NCBI RefSeq assembly: GCF_947487305.1
Contig: NZ_CANKWH010000004.1
Coordinates: 124,001 to 188,000 of the forward strand
Reading direction: 5' to 3'
DNA length: 64,000 nt
Source: an uncultured Paracoccus sp.
Lineage (GTDB): Bacteria; Pseudomonadota; Alphaproteobacteria; Rhodobacterales; Rhodobacteraceae
In this document: in pieces, positions 24,700-35,221 of the stretch
Layout: each line of letters opens with the position of its first letter
Numbering within the stretch: position 1 is the first letter of the stretch
Position numbers and translations under genes: made by a program
Notes under the pieces: generated by a model
What the model saw: the letters and a program-made list of their open reading frames with translations, nothing else
The model's database searches: none
What the model was told of the DNA's origin: nothing

Positions 24700-26151
24700 A
24701 TGACCGGCGATTTGCGCTTTCTTCTGAATGACCGCGAGGTCGCCCTGTCCGCCATCGGTGGATCGGACACGCTTCTGGATTTCCTGCGCATCGACCGCCG
24801 GATGACCGGCACCAAGGAAGGCTGCGCCGAGGGCGATTGCGGTGCCTGCACCGTGCTGGTCGGGCGGCTGACCGATCAGGGCCTGCGCTACGAGCCGGTG
24901 AATGCCTGCATCCGCTTCCTCGCATCGTGCCACGGCTGCCATGTGGTGACGGTCGAGCATCTGCGCGGCCCGGATGGTGGGCTGCACCCGATCCAGACCG
25001 CGATGATCGAGCATCACGGCAGCCAGTGCGGCTTCTGCACGCCCGGCTTCGTCATGGCGCTCTATGGGTTGTGGATGAGCAATCCGTCGGCCGATGCCAT
25101 GGCCATCGAGACCGCGCTGCAGGGCAATCTCTGCCGCTGCACCGGCTATGAGCCGATCATCAAGGCGGCGCTGGCGGCGCAGGCGGCGGGCGGTCAGGCG
25201 ATGGATGCGCTGGCGGTGGAACGCGAGGGGGTGGCGGCGAAACTCAGGGCGATGCCGCGCGAGCGGGTGGATGTCATGAAGGGTGCCGACCGGGCGATCA
25301 TCCCCGCCGATACCGACGATCTGGCCGCGCTGCTCTTGGAGCACGAAAAGCCGACGCTGGTTGCCGGGGCGACCGATGTGGGCCTCTGGGTGACGAAACT
25401 CCTGCGCAACATCAGCCCGACCATCTTTATTGGACACCTGATGAAGGGCGTCGAAGTCACGGAAACGGAACTGAAAATCGGCGCTGGCGTCACCTATTCC
25501 GAAGCCGAACCGCTGATTGCCGAGCATCTGCCGGAACTCCTGGATTACTGGCAGCGCATTGCTGGCTGGCAGGTGCGCAACATGGGCACCATCGGCGGCA
25601 ACATCGCCAACGGCTCGCCCATCGGGGACACGCCGCCGCTGCTGATCGCGCTCGGCGCGTGGATCGTGCTGCGCAAGGGTGCGGAACGGCGCGAGGTGGC
25701 GCTGCAGGATTACTTCATCGATTACGGCAAGCAGGACCGCGCGCCGGGCGAATTCGTCGAGACGGTCATCATCCCGCTGAACAGGGGCGCGAAGATCGCC
25801 GGCTACAAGATCAGCAAGCGCCGCGACAGCGACATTTCCTCGGTGGCGATGGGGCTTTGCCTGACGCTCGAGGGCGACAAGATCGCCACGGCCCGCATCG
25901 CCTATGGCGGCATGGCCGGCACGCCGAAACGCGCCGCAGGGGCCGAGGCCGCGCTGGTCGGGCAGGTCTTCGGCAAGGCAGCCTTCGAGGCCGCCGCCCG
26001 CGCCGTCCTGTCCGATTTCACGCCCTTGAGCGACATGCGCGCCAGCGCCGATTACCGCAGCGCCGTGGCCGCCAACTTGCTGCGCCGCTTCTGGCTGGAA
26101 CAATCCGAACCGGACCTGCCGGTACGGCTCAACTATGCGGTGGGGGAATGA
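24700..26151 (+). CDS. xdhA: Xanthine dehydrogenase small subunit (FAD, 2Fe-2S)
   Basis: Electron-transfer subunit of xanthine dehydrogenase (hypoxanthine to xanthine to urate). 483 residues. The first cluster ligands lie in GCAEGDCGACTV, the second in QCGFCTPGF and NLCRCTGYEP. The FAD domain, about 190-370, has TLVAGATDVGLWV and MGTIGGNIANGSPIGD, followed by a CO-dehydrogenase C-terminal domain. ATG 24700 after GAGAGG chosen over an upstream TTG. First gene of xdhABC-guaD. Confidence 0.95.
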   Translation: MTGDLRFLLNDREVALSAIGGSDTLLDFLRIDRRMTGTKEGCAEGDCGACTVLVGRLTDQGLRYEPVNACIRFLASCHGCHVVTVEHLRGPDGGLHPIQTAMIEHHGSQCGFCTPGFVMALYGLWMSNPSADAMAIETALQGNLCRCTGYEPIIKAALAAQAAGGQAMDALAVEREGVAAKLRAMPRERVDVMKGADRAIIPADTDDLAALLLEHEKPTLVAGATDVGLWVTKLLRNISPTIFIGHLMKGVEVTETELKIGAGVTYSEAEPLIAEHLPELLDYWQRIAGWQVRNMGTIGGNIANGSPIGDTPPLLIALGAWIVLRKGAERREVALQDYFIDYGKQDRAPGEFVETVIIPLNRGAKIAGYKISKRRDSDISSVAMGLCLTLEGDKIATARIAYGGMAGTPKRAAGAEAALVGQVFGKAAFEAAARAVLSDFTPLSDMRASADYRSAVAANLLRRFWLEQSEPDLPVRLNYAVGE

Positions 26152-26153
26152 CC

Positions 26154-28472
26154 ATGAAGGACGAGATCGCCATCAAGGGCCTGGCCCACATGGATACCGC
26201 CCATGACAGCGCCGCCAAGCATGTCACTGGCCGGGCCGAATATACCGACGACCTGGCCGAGCCGCATGGCTTGCTGCACGCCTATCTGGGCCTCTCGAAA
26301 TGCGCCCATGGCCGCATCACCGCGATGGATCTGGATGCTGTGCGCGCCGCCCCCGGCGTCATCGACGTGCTGACCGCCGCCGATCTGCCCGGCGTCAACG
26401 ATGTCTCGCCCGCCGGCCATCACGACGATCCGGTCTTTGCCGAGCACGAGGTGAAGTTCTGGGGCCAGCCGGTCTTTGCCGTCATCGCCGAGACCCGCGA
26501 TCAGGCCCGCCGCGCCGCCGCGCTGGCGAAGATCAGCTACGAGCCGCTGCTCCACGCGCTGGACCCGATGGGCGCCAAGGCCGCCGGCATGGATTACGTC
26601 ACCGATCCCCTGACCCTGCGCCGGGGCGATGCCGCGCAGGGTCTTGCCGCCGCGCCGCGCCGCATCAAGGGCCGCTTCGGTATCGGCGGGCAGGATCACT
26701 TCTATCTCGAGGGCCAGATCGCCATGGCGGTGCCGGGCGAGGACGAGGATGTCACCATCAACGTCTCGACCCAGCACCCCAGCGAGGTGCAGCACATGGT
26801 CGCGCATGTGCTGGGGGTTCAAAGCCATTCCGTTGTCGTCAACGTGCGCCGCATGGGCGGCGGCTTCGGCGGCAAGGAAACCCAGATGAACCTCTTCGCC
26901 TGCGTCGCCGCCGTGGCCGCGAAGAAGTGGAACCGGGCCGTAAAAATCCGTCCCGACCGTGACGACGACATGTCCGCCACCGGCAAGCGCCACGATTTCG
27001 TGGTGGATTACGAGGTCGGCTTCGACGATCAGGGCCGCATCCTCGCTGTCGATGGCGACTGGTATGCGCGCTGCGGCTTCTCGGCCGACCTGTCCGGTCC
27101 GGTGACGGACCGCGCGCTGTTTCACGCCGACAATGCCTATTACTACCCTGATGTCCGCGTCAGCAGCCATCCGATGCGCACCAATACCGTCAGCAACACC
27201 GCTTTCCGCGGCTTCGGCGGCCCGCAGGGGGTGATCGTGGCCGAGCGGATGATCGAGGAAATCGCCTATGCCCTTGGCCGCGATCCCTTGGAGATCCGCA
27301 AGGCCAATCTCTACCAGAACGGCCAGCTTACCCCCTATCATCAGGAGGTGACGGACCAGATCCTGCCGCAGATGTTCGCCGAGCTCGAGGCCAGCAGCGA
27401 TTACCACGCGCGGCGTCAGGCGGTGCTCGACTGGAACGATCGCGCAAGCCAGGGGGGCGGGGTGATCCGCAAGGGCATTGCCCTGACCCCGGTGAAATTC
27501 GGCATCAGTTTCACCGCCACCTGGTACAATCAGGCCGGCTCGCTGATCCATATCTATTCCGACGGCTCGATCGCGCTGAACCATGGCGGCACCGAGATGG
27601 GGCAGGGGTTGAACACCAAGGTCGCGCAGGTCGTGGCCGAGGCGTTCCAATGCGACCTGAGCCGGATCAAGATCACCAAGACCACGACCGAGAAGGTGCC
27701 GAACACCTCGGCCACGGCGGCCTCCTCGGGGACCGACCTGAACGGCATGGCGGCGCTGGACGCGGCCGAGCAGATCAAGACCCGGCTGGTCGATTTCGTC
27801 GCCGAACGCTGGCAGGCGCCGAAGGATCAGGTGCGCTTCGTTCCCGGCCATATCATGGCGGGCGAGACCGCCATCCCCTTCGACGAGGTGATCAAGGCCG
27901 CCTATATGGCGCGCATCCACCTGTCGGCGGCAGGCTTCTACAAGACGCCCAAGATCCACTGGGACCGCTCGACCGGGCGGGGCCGGCCCTTCTATTACTT
28001 CGCCTATGGCGCGGCGGTGGCCGAGGTCTCGGTCGATACGCTGACCGGCGAATACGTAATCGACCGCGCCGATGTGCTGCATGACGTGGGCCGCAGCCTG
28101 AACCCGATCATCGACAAGGGCCAGGTCGAGGGCGCCTTCGTGCAGGGCACCGGCTGGCTGACCTGCGAGGAACTCTGGTGGAGCGATAAGGGCGAGCTGA
28201 AGACCCATGCCCCCTCGACCTACAAGATCCCGCTGGCCTCGGACCGCCCGCGCGTCTTCAATGTCAAGCTGGCCGACTGGTCGGAAAACACCGAGCGCAG
28301 CATCAAACGGTCGAAGGCCGTGGGCGAGCCGCCCTTCATGCTGGGCATCTCGGTCTTCGAGGCGATCAACATGGCCGTGGCCTCGGTTGCAGATTACCGC
28401 GAACCGGCCCGCCTCGACGCCCCCGCCACGCCCGAACGGGTGTTGATGGGCATCCGGCGGCTGCAGGGATGA
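26154..28472 (+). CDS. xdhB: Xanthine dehydrogenase molybdopterin-binding subunit
   Basis: Catalytic subunit, 772 residues. Molybdopterin-binding motifs: GGQDHFYLEGQIA, RRMGGGFGGKET, AFRGFGGPQG, GTEMGQGLNTK and, near the end, SKAVGEPPFMLG with the catalytic Glu. Start ATG 26154 has GGGGGA at good spacing; an ATG 6 bases earlier overlaps the xdhA stop and is also possible. Forms the heterotetramer with XdhA and needs XdhC for sulfido-cofactor insertion. Confidence 0.95.
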   Translation: MKDEIAIKGLAHMDTAHDSAAKHVTGRAEYTDDLAEPHGLLHAYLGLSKCAHGRITAMDLDAVRAAPGVIDVLTAADLPGVNDVSPAGHHDDPVFAEHEVKFWGQPVFAVIAETRDQARRAAALAKISYEPLLHALDPMGAKAAGMDYVTDPLTLRRGDAAQGLAAAPRRIKGRFGIGGQDHFYLEGQIAMAVPGEDEDVTINVSTQHPSEVQHMVAHVLGVQSHSVVVNVRRMGGGFGGKETQMNLFACVAAVAAKKWNRAVKIRPDRDDDMSATGKRHDFVVDYEVGFDDQGRILAVDGDWYARCGFSADLSGPVTDRALFHADNAYYYPDVRVSSHPMRTNTVSNTAFRGFGGPQGVIVAERMIEEIAYALGRDPLEIRKANLYQNGQLTPYHQEVTDQILPQMFAELEASSDYHARRQAVLDWNDRASQGGGVIRKGIALTPVKFGISFTATWYNQAGSLIHIYSDGSIALNHGGTEMGQGLNTKVAQVVAEAFQCDLSRIKITKTTTEKVPNTSATAASSGTDLNGMAALDAAEQIKTRLVDFVAERWQAPKDQVRFVPGHIMAGETAIPFDEVIKAAYMARIHLSAAGFYKTPKIHWDRSTGRGRPFYYFAYGAAVAEVSVDTLTGEYVIDRADVLHDVGRSLNPIIDKGQVEGAFVQGTGWLTCEELWWSDKGELKTHAPSTYKIPLASDRPRVFNVKLADWSENTERSIKRSKAVGEPPFMLGISVFEAINMAVASVADYREPARLDAPATPERVLMGIRRLQG

Positions 28473-29206
28473 TCCGGGTCCGGGTCATATCGGCACGCGG
28501 TTCAACCCCGCGCGAGGCCGGGGCCGAGATGTTCGTGGGTCCGGCCAGCGTCACCGGCACCATTGGCGGCGGGCAGCTGGAATACATGGCCATCGACCGC
28601 GCCCGGCAGATGCTGAAGAACGACGAGGCCGAGGCGCGGATGGACATCCCCCTTGGCCCCGAGATCGGCCAGTGCTGCGGCGGGCGGGTGATCCTGCAAC
28701 TCGACCGGGGCGAACCCCGCGCGGAACGCCATCCCGAGGTGCTGATCTTCGGCGCGGGCCATGTCGGCCGGGCGCTGGCGCAGGCGCTGATGGCCCTGCC
28801 GCTGTCGCCAGTGCTGATCGACAGCCGGGCCGAGGAGCTGGCCATGGCCGCCCCCGGCATCCCGCACCGCCTGACCCCCTTGCCCGAGGCCGAGATCCGC
28901 AGCGCAAAACCCGGCAGCGCCGTCATCATCCTGACCCATGACCACGCGCTGGATTTCCTGCTGGCCGCCGAGGCGCTGGCCCGCCGCGATCTGCCCTATA
29001 TCGGCATGATCGGCAGCGCGACGAAGCGCGCCCAGTTCCACCGCTTCGCCCGCGCGCGCGGCATCGACCCTACGCCTTTGGTCTGTCCGATCGGCGCCAA
29101 TGATACCGGCGACAAGCGCCCCGCCGTCATCGCCGCCTTTGCCGCGACCGAGCTTCTGGTCGAACTGACTGCCTCATTTTCGGAAACACATTCATGCGAC
29201 AGCTGA
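28469..29206 (+). CDS. xdhC: Xanthine dehydrogenase accessory protein (Moco chaperone)
   Basis: Binds the molybdenum cofactor, promotes its sulfuration and inserts it into XdhB. 245 residues. The N-terminal XdhC_CoxI domain starts at VRVISARGSTPREAGAEM and has TIGGGQLEYMAI and the Cys pair of GQCCGG. A C-terminal Rossmann domain has VLIFGAGHVGRALAQAL. It begins within the usual N-terminus, so it is slightly shorter than many XdhC. The start overlaps xdhB (ATGA); the end overlaps guaD by 13 bases. Confidence 0.93.
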   Translation: MIRVRVISARGSTPREAGAEMFVGPASVTGTIGGGQLEYMAIDRARQMLKNDEAEARMDIPLGPEIGQCCGGRVILQLDRGEPRAERHPEVLIFGAGHVGRALAQALMALPLSPVLIDSRAEELAMAAPGIPHRLTPLPEAEIRSAKPGSAVIILTHDHALDFLLAAEALARRDLPYIGMIGSATKRAQFHRFARARGIDPTPLVCPIGANDTGDKRPAVIAAFAATELLVELTASFSETHSCDS

Positions 29207-30471
29207 TCCGGGGCCGCGTCCTCGATTTCCACGCCGACCCGGTCGAGACCGACGACAACCACCGCTATCTGGAAGACGGCGCGATCCTGGTCGAGGACGG
29301 GCTGATCCGCGCGGTGGGCGACTATGCCAGCCTGCGCGAACCGGGCCTGGCCGAGATCGACCACCGCCCGAACCTCATCCTGCCCGGTTTCATCGACCCG
29401 CATATCCATTTCCCGCAGGTGCAGGTGATCGCCAGCTGGGGCGCTCAGCTTCTGGACTGGCTGAACACCTACACCTTCCCCGAGGAGTCGCGCTTTGCCG
29501 ATCCGGCCCATGCCACCGCGATGGCCGGGCGCTTCCTCGACCTCCTGACCGCGCATGGCACCACGAGCGCCGTGGCCTTCTGTTCGGTTCATCCCGAAAG
29601 CGCCGAGGCGCTGTTTGCGGCCTCCGAGGCGCGGAACATGGCGATGATCGCCGGCAAGGTGATGATGGACCGCAACGCCCTGCCGGCGGTGCAGGATACG
29701 CCGCAACAGGGCTATGACGACAGCAAGCGCCTGTTGGAGAAATGGCACGGGCGCGGGCGGGGGCGCTATGCCATCACCCCCCGCTTTGCCATCACCTCGA
29801 GCCCGGAACAGATGCACGCGGCGGGGACGCTGACGGCGGAACATCCCGATTGCCATGTGCAGACCCACATGTCCGAGAATCTGGACGAGATCGCGTTGAC
29901 CAAGCAGCTTTACCCGACCGCCCGCGACTATCTGGATGTCTACGAGAAATACGGTCTGCTCAGCGAAAACCTGCTTCTGGGCCATTGCATCCACCTGGAA
30001 CCGCGCGAGATCGCCCGCATGGCCGAGACCGGCAGCCGGGCGGTCTTCTGCCCGACCTCGAACCTGTTCCTTGGATCGGGCCTGTTCGACGAGGCGGGGC
30101 TGCGCGCCGCCGGCGTCACCAGCGGCATCGCCACCGATGTCGGCGGCGGCACCAGCTATTCCATGCTGCAGACCCTGAACGAGGGCTACAAGATCCTGCA
30201 GCTTCGGGGCCAGAAGTTGACCCCGCTGGCGGCGTTCCACTGGGCCACGCGCGGGAATGCCATCGCGCTGGGGATGGACGACGAGATCGGGACACTGGCC
30301 AAGGGCAGCGCCGCCGATCTGGTGGTGCTCAACAGCCGCGCCACCCCGGCGATGGAACTGCGGATGGAGCGGGCCGAGACGCTGGCGCAGGAGCTTTTCA
30401 TCCTGCAGATCATGGGCGATGACCGGGCAGTGGCGCAAACCTATGTCGCGGGTCAGCCGATGAAGGGGTAA
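29194..30471 (+). CDS. guaD: Guanine deaminase
   Basis: Converts guanine to xanthine, feeding xanthine dehydrogenase. 425 residues, amidohydrolase superfamily. Zinc ligands: PGFIDPHIHFPQ (His-x-His), HVQTHMSENLDE, LGHCIHLEP, and the Asp in GIATDVGGGTSYS. Overlap with xdhC by 13 bases indicates co-translation. No urate-processing genes are present in this window, so urate oxidation must be encoded elsewhere or the pathway stops at urate. Confidence 0.95.
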   Translation: MRQLIRGRVLDFHADPVETDDNHRYLEDGAILVEDGLIRAVGDYASLREPGLAEIDHRPNLILPGFIDPHIHFPQVQVIASWGAQLLDWLNTYTFPEESRFADPAHATAMAGRFLDLLTAHGTTSAVAFCSVHPESAEALFAASEARNMAMIAGKVMMDRNALPAVQDTPQQGYDDSKRLLEKWHGRGRGRYAITPRFAITSSPEQMHAAGTLTAEHPDCHVQTHMSENLDEIALTKQLYPTARDYLDVYEKYGLLSENLLLGHCIHLEPREIARMAETGSRAVFCPTSNLFLGSGLFDEAGLRAAGVTSGIATDVGGGTSYSMLQTLNEGYKILQLRGQKLTPLAAFHWATRGNAIALGMDDEIGTLAKGSAADLVVLNSRATPAMELRMERAETLAQELFILQIMGDDRAVAQTYVAGQPMKG

Positions 30472-30596
30472 CGCGGCACAAGCGCGCGGATCGCAAGGCA
30501 TTGTTAACCAATCCCCGATAGAGCAGGCGGCGAAGCTTGGCCTCTCGACGCGATTGGGCTATGCCCGGTGGGTCACATTCCTTATCAGGTGATCGC

Positions 30597-31769
30597 GTGT
30601 TCTATCCCCTTGCCAGCACGACCTGGGACGATGCGGAATATGCCGCGCTCGACCGGGTCATTCACAGCGGCCGCTTCACCATGGGCGAAGAGGTTCGCGC
30701 CTATGAACAGGCCTTCGCGGATCATTTCGGCAAGCGTTACGGGGTGATGGCATCGTCGGGCTCGACCGCCAACCTCTTGGCGATCGCCTCGGCCTTCTGG
30801 CATCCCGATCTCGGCTGGAAACCCGGCGACGAGATCATCGTGCCCGCCGTCAGCTGGTCCACCACCTATTTCCCGGTGACACAGACCGGGCTGAAACTGC
30901 GCTTCGTCGATATCGATGCGGCGACGCTGAACATCGATCCCGATCTTGTCGCCGCCGCGATCACGCCCCGCACACGGGCGGTCTTCGCGGTGAACCTGCT
31001 CGGGAACCCGGTTCAGGCGGACCGGCTGCGGACGATCTGCGATCAGGCCGGCATCCTGCTGATCGAGGATAATTGCGAATCCATGGGGGCGAGCCTCAAC
31101 GGCCAGATGGCCGGGGCCTTCGGCCATTTCGGCACCTTCAGTAGCTTCTTCTCGCATCACATCTGCACCATGGAAGGCGGCATGGTCATCACCGATGACC
31201 GCAGGCTCTACGACACCATGCTGTCGATGCGCGCCCATGGCTGGACCCGCGGCCTGCCCGCCGACACCCATTTGCCGGTCGATCCCGATCCCTTCGTGGC
31301 GCAGTTCCGCTTTGTCCTGCCGGGCTACAACCTGCGCCCGCTGGAGATGGAGGGCGCGCTTGGCCGGCCGCAGCTGGAGAAGCTGCCGGGCTTCGTCGCC
31401 GCGCGCCGGGCCAATGCGGCGATCTTCCAGGCGGCCTTCGCCGATCTCGATTTTCTCGACATCCAGCAGGAAACGGGGGAATCCTCGTGGTTCGGTTTCG
31501 CCATGCTGTTGAAGGGCCAACTGGCCGGGCGCCGCCGCGATCTGGTCGCGGCGCTGCAGGCGGCCGAGATCGAATGCCGCCCCATCGTCGCCGGCAATTT
31601 CCTGAACAACCCGGTGATCGACAAGCTGGACCACAGCATCGGCTCGGCCATCGTCGCGGCCGAACGGGTGGACCGGGACGGACTGTTCGTCGGCAATCAC
31701 CACTATCCGATCCCGGCCCAGATCGCGCGCCTGCGCGAGGTGGTTCAGGGCGTCGCCGACCGTTTCTGA
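30597..31769 (+). CDS. colD: GDP-4-keto-6-deoxy-D-mannose 3-dehydratase (ColD-like)
   Basis: PLP-dependent dehydratase that removes the C3 hydroxyl of GDP-4-keto-6-deoxymannose, committing to colitose. 390 residues when started at the GTG at 30597 (AGGTG upstream), which reproduces the ColD N-terminus ([10 protein letters not shown]); TTG and ATG codons further upstream are less likely. The Schiff-base Lys of sugar aminotransferases is replaced by His188 in [15 protein letters not shown], the ColD hallmark, so it is not a perosamine aminotransferase. Other matching blocks: [26 protein letters not shown] and [12 protein letters not shown]. First of four tightly spaced genes. Confidence 0.92.
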   Translation: MFYPLASTTWDDAEYAALDRVIHSGRFTMGEEVRAYEQAFADHFGKRYGVMASSGSTANLLAIASAFWHPDLGWKPGDEIIVPAVSWSTTYFPVTQTGLKLRFVDIDAATLNIDPDLVAAAITPRTRAVFAVNLLGNPVQADRLRTICDQAGILLIEDNCESMGASLNGQMAGAFGHFGTFSSFFSHHICTMEGGMVITDDRRLYDTMLSMRAHGWTRGLPADTHLPVDPDPFVAQFRFVLPGYNLRPLEMEGALGRPQLEKLPGFVAARRANAAIFQAAFADLDFLDIQQETGESSWFGFAMLLKGQLAGRRRDLVAALQAAEIECRPIVAGNFLNNPVIDKLDHSIGSAIVAAERVDRDGLFVGNHHYPIPAQIARLREVVQGVADRF

Positions 31770-31783
31770 AAGGACCCAAAGCC

Positions 31784-32857
31784 ATGACCAAACGCGCGCT
31801 GATCACCGGCGTCACCGGACAGGACGGGGCCTACCTGGCCGAACTGCTGCTGTCCAAGGGCTACGAGGTCCATGGCATCAAGCGCCGGTCCTCGAGCTTC
31901 AACACCGGGCGGATCGACCATCTGCAGATCGACCCTCATTCGGGCAGCCAGTTCCACCTGCATCACGGCGACATGACCGATTCGACCGCGATCATCAGCA
32001 CCTTGCAGCAGGTCCAGCCCGACGAGATCTATAACCTCGCGGCGCAGAGCCATGTGAAGGTCAGCTTCGAGATGCCGGAATATACGGCGAACTCGGATGC
32101 GCTTGGCGCGCTGCGCATCCTCGAGGGCATCCGGCTCTTGGGTCTGGGCGAGAAGAGCCGCTTCTACCAGGCTTCGACCTCGGAACTCTACGGCAAGGTG
32201 CAGGAGGTGCCGCAAAGCGAGACGACGCCCTTCTATCCGCGCTCGCCCTACGGCGTTGCCAAGCTTTACGCCTACTGGATCACGGTGAACTACCGCGAGG
32301 CTTACGGCCTCTATGCCTGCAATGGCATCCTGTTCAACCACGAGAGCCCGATCCGGGGCGAGACCTTCGTGACCCGCAAGATCACCCGCGCGGTGGCGGC
32401 GATCAGCCTTGGCCTGCAGGATCGGCTCTATCTCGGCAATCTCGATGCGCAGCGAGACTGGGGCCATGCGCGGGATTATGTCGAGGGCATGTGGCGCATC
32501 CTGCAGCACGACACGCCCGAGGATTTCGTGCTGGCCACGGGCGAGATGCATTCGGTCCGCGAGTTCTGCGAACAGGCCTTTGCCGAGACCGGCGTGACGC
32601 TGGACTGGCGCGGCGAAGGGGTTGATGAAAAGGGCTTTGAGGCCGGCACCGACCGCTGCCTGATCGAGATCGACCCGGTCTATTTCCGCCCGACCGAGGT
32701 GGACCAGCTGCTCGGCAACCCGGCCAAGGCGCGCGAAAAACTGGGCTGGACGGCGACCACGCCCTTTGCCACGCTGGTCGCCGAGATGGTGGCCGAAGAC
32801 AGGCGGCTGCTGGAAACCGAACGTCTGGCGCGCCGCGCCTATGGGATCGTCGAATGA
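31784..32857 (+). CDS. gmd: GDP-mannose 4,6-dehydratase
   Basis: Converts GDP-D-mannose to GDP-4-keto-6-deoxy-D-mannose, the ColD substrate. 357 residues. The NADP-binding motif is [14 protein letters not shown]. The catalytic Thr/Glu lie in [12 protein letters not shown] and Tyr/Lys in [29 protein letters not shown] is diagnostic of Gmd. It begins 14 bases after colD and overlaps manC by four bases. Confidence 0.96.
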   Translation: MTKRALITGVTGQDGAYLAELLLSKGYEVHGIKRRSSSFNTGRIDHLQIDPHSGSQFHLHHGDMTDSTAIISTLQQVQPDEIYNLAAQSHVKVSFEMPEYTANSDALGALRILEGIRLLGLGEKSRFYQASTSELYGKVQEVPQSETTPFYPRSPYGVAKLYAYWITVNYREAYGLYACNGILFNHESPIRGETFVTRKITRAVAAISLGLQDRLYLGNLDAQRDWGHARDYVEGMWRILQHDTPEDFVLATGEMHSVREFCEQAFAETGVTLDWRGEGVDEKGFEAGTDRCLIEIDPVYFRPTEVDQLLGNPAKAREKLGWTATTPFATLVAEMVAEDRRLLETERLARRAYGIVE

Positions 32858-34287
32858 GCAAGATCACCCCCGTCCTGCTGGCAGGCGGCAGCGGCACCAG
32901 ATTGTGGCCGGCCTCGCGCAAGGCTTTCCCCAAGCAGTTCGCCCCGCTGATCGGGCCGGAATCGCTGTTTCAGGCCAGCGCAAGGCGACTGTCGGGGCCG
33001 GGCTACGGCGCACCGGTGGTGATGACCAATGCCGATTTCCGCTTCATCGTCGCCGAGCAGCTGGACCAGATCGGCATCAAGCACGATGCCATCGTGATCG
33101 AGCCTGAGGGCCGCAATACCGCCCCGGCGATCCTTGCCGCCGCCCTGCGGGTCGCCGAAACCGATCCACAGGCGCTGGTGCTGGTGGCGCCCTCGGACCA
33201 TGTCATTCCCGACAGCGCGGCCTTCGCGGCGGCGGTCGAGGAGGGCGCGAAGGCGGCGCGTCAGGGGCGCATCGTCACCTTCGGCATCACCCCCACGCGG
33301 CCCGAAACCGGCTATGGCTATCTGCAGGTGGAGGGGCAGGGCGAGGGCGCGTTGCCGCTGCGCCGTTTTGTCGAGAAACCGCAGGCCCCGCAGGCCGAGG
33401 CGATGCTGGCCGAAGGGGGCTATCTGTGGAACGCCGGCATCTTCCTGTTCGCCGCGCAGACCATGATCGACGCCTTTGCCGCCCATGCCCCGGATTATCT
33501 GGAACCGGTTCAGGCCGCCGTGGATGGGGCGATCAATGATCTGGGCTTCCTGCGGCTGGCGCGTGGCCCGTGGCAAGGTCTGCGCGACGAGTCGATCGAC
33601 TATGCCGTGCTGGAAAAGGCCGACAACCTCTCGGTCGTGGCCTATTCCGGCCATTGGTCCGATCTCGGGGGCTGGGATGCGGTCTGGCGTGAATTGCAGG
33701 ACAAGAATCCGGCGCCGCGCGGCGCGGTGACGGATGCCCATTCCACCGCCATCGATTGCGACAACGTGCTGCTGAGGTCCGACAGTGCCGACATGCAGGT
33801 GGTGGGCATCGGCCTCAAGGATACCATGGTCGTCGCCACCTCGGACGCGGTGCTGGTGGCGCCGATGGACCGGGCGCAGGATGTCAAGCACGCGGTGGCG
33901 GCGCTGAAGGGGCAGGGGCGCAAGCAGGCCGTGGCCTTCCCCCGCGATCACCGGCCCTGGGGCTGGTTCGAGACGCTGGCGCTGGCCGACCGCTTTCAGG
34001 TCAAGCGCATCGTGGTCAAGCCCGGTGCGGCCCTGTCGCTGCAAAGCCATGTGCATCGGTCCGAGCATTGGATCGTGGTCAGCGGCACCGCCAAGGTGAC
34101 GGTCGATGACACGGTGACGCTGGTGACGGAAAACCAGTCGATCTACGTGCCGCTTGGCGCGGTGCACCGGATGGAGAACCCCGGCAAGGTGCCGATGGTG
34201 CTGATCGAGGTGCAGACCGGCGTTTATCTGGGCGAGGATGACATCATCCGCTACGAGGATGTCTATGCCCGCCAGACGGGCGATTGA
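32854..34287 (+). CDS. manC: Mannose-1-phosphate guanylyltransferase / mannose-6-phosphate isomerase (type II)
   Basis: Bifunctional supplier of GDP-mannose. 477 residues. The N-terminal nucleotidyltransferase has [22 protein letters not shown] (signature Arg and Lys), VAPSDHVI and RFVEKP. The C-terminal cupin isomerase domain (about 355-477) starts RPWGWFETL and has [17 protein letters not shown]. The start overlaps gmd (ATGA); the stop overlaps the next ATG (TGATG). Confidence 0.95.
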   Translation: MSKITPVLLAGGSGTRLWPASRKAFPKQFAPLIGPESLFQASARRLSGPGYGAPVVMTNADFRFIVAEQLDQIGIKHDAIVIEPEGRNTAPAILAAALRVAETDPQALVLVAPSDHVIPDSAAFAAAVEEGAKAARQGRIVTFGITPTRPETGYGYLQVEGQGEGALPLRRFVEKPQAPQAEAMLAEGGYLWNAGIFLFAAQTMIDAFAAHAPDYLEPVQAAVDGAINDLGFLRLARGPWQGLRDESIDYAVLEKADNLSVVAYSGHWSDLGGWDAVWRELQDKNPAPRGAVTDAHSTAIDCDNVLLRSDSADMQVVGIGLKDTMVVATSDAVLVAPMDRAQDVKHAVAALKGQGRKQAVAFPRDHRPWGWFETLALADRFQVKRIVVKPGAALSLQSHVHRSEHWIVVSGTAKVTVDDTVTLVTENQSIYVPLGAVHRMENPGKVPMVLIEVQTGVYLGEDDIIRYEDVYARQTGD

Positions 34288-35216
34288 TGCGCGTCCTGCT
34301 GACCGGCGGGTCGGGGATGCTGGGCCAGTCGCTGCGGCGGCTGGCACGCGAGATCGCCCCTGACCTGAGCCTGATCGCGCCCTCGCGCGCCGATCTGCCG
34401 CTGACCGATCGCGCCGCCGTGGCCCGCTGGTTTGCCGAGAACCCGGTCGATGCGGTCATCCATGCGGCGGCGCGGGTGGGCGGCATCCAGGCCAATATCG
34501 CCGATCCGGTGGGCTTCCTCTCCGAGAACCTGGTGATGAACGAGGCCGTCATCATGGGCGCGCACCAGGCGGGTGTCGGGCGGCTGGTATTCCTGGGATC
34601 GTCCTGCATGTATCCGCGCGACCACCGCCAGCCGCTGCTCGAGGAGGACGTGCTGGCCGCGCCGCTGGAGCCGACGAACGAGGGCTATGCGCTGTCGAAG
34701 ATCACCGGCGCGCGGCTTTGCGATTATATCAGCCGGCAGGTGCCGGGCCGCGCCTATCGCACGCTGATCCCCTGCAACCTCTTCGGCACCGGCGATCACT
34801 TCGGCAGCGCCGCTTCGCATCTGATCGCGGCGATCATCACCAAGGTGGTGGACGCGCGCGATGCCGGCGCGGGCGAGGTGGAGATCTGGGGCACGGGCCG
34901 GGCGCGGCGCGAGTTTCTGGACGTGGACCACCTGTCCCGCTTCATCCTGACGCGCCTGCCTGACCTCGAGGCGCTGCCGGGGCTCTTGAACATCGGGGCC
35001 GGGCGGGACCATTCGGTCGATGATTATTACCGGATGGTGGCGGGTCTGGCCGGATGGCAGGGGCGGTTCGCCCATGACGAGACGAAGCCCGAGGGAATGA
35101 TGGCAAAGCTGATGTCCTCGGCCAAGGCCGAGGCGATCGGCTATGTCCCGCCCGGCGACATCACCCCCGACCTCGCCCGCGCCATCGCCGCCTATGAGCG
35201 GCGAAAGGCCGGCTAG
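34287..35216 (+). CDS. GDP-4-keto sugar epimerase-reductase (Fcl/WcaG family; predicted GDP-L-colitose synthase)
   Basis: SDR enzyme of 309 residues that does C5 epimerisation (C3 as well in the fucose enzyme) and C4 reduction. NADP motif LLTGGSGMLGQSL. Active-site residues of GDP-fucose synthase are kept: Ser/Cys in GSSCMYP, Tyr/Lys in GYALSKITG, and His in SAASHLIAA. The family includes both GDP-L-fucose synthase and ColC. With colD in the same cassette ColC activity is the better guess, but sequence reading alone cannot exclude fucose synthesis. ATG 34287 is used in preference to the TTG one codon earlier. Confidence 0.88.
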   Translation: MRVLLTGGSGMLGQSLRRLAREIAPDLSLIAPSRADLPLTDRAAVARWFAENPVDAVIHAAARVGGIQANIADPVGFLSENLVMNEAVIMGAHQAGVGRLVFLGSSCMYPRDHRQPLLEEDVLAAPLEPTNEGYALSKITGARLCDYISRQVPGRAYRTLIPCNLFGTGDHFGSAASHLIAAIITKVVDARDAGAGEVEIWGTGRARREFLDVDHLSRFILTRLPDLEALPGLLNIGAGRDHSVDDYYRMVAGLAGWQGRFAHDETKPEGMMAKLMSSAKAEAIGYVPPGDITPDLARAIAAYERRKAG

Positions 35217-35221
35217 GGCGC

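Noticed and set aside
30537..30596. Upstream TTG/ATG starts for the ColD-like gene
   Set aside because: GTG at 30597 has a better ribosome site and reproduces the N-terminus of ColD.
30597..31769. Perosamine or other sugar aminotransferase for the first colitose-cassette gene
   Set aside because: The Schiff-base Lys is His188 within a ColD-like block.
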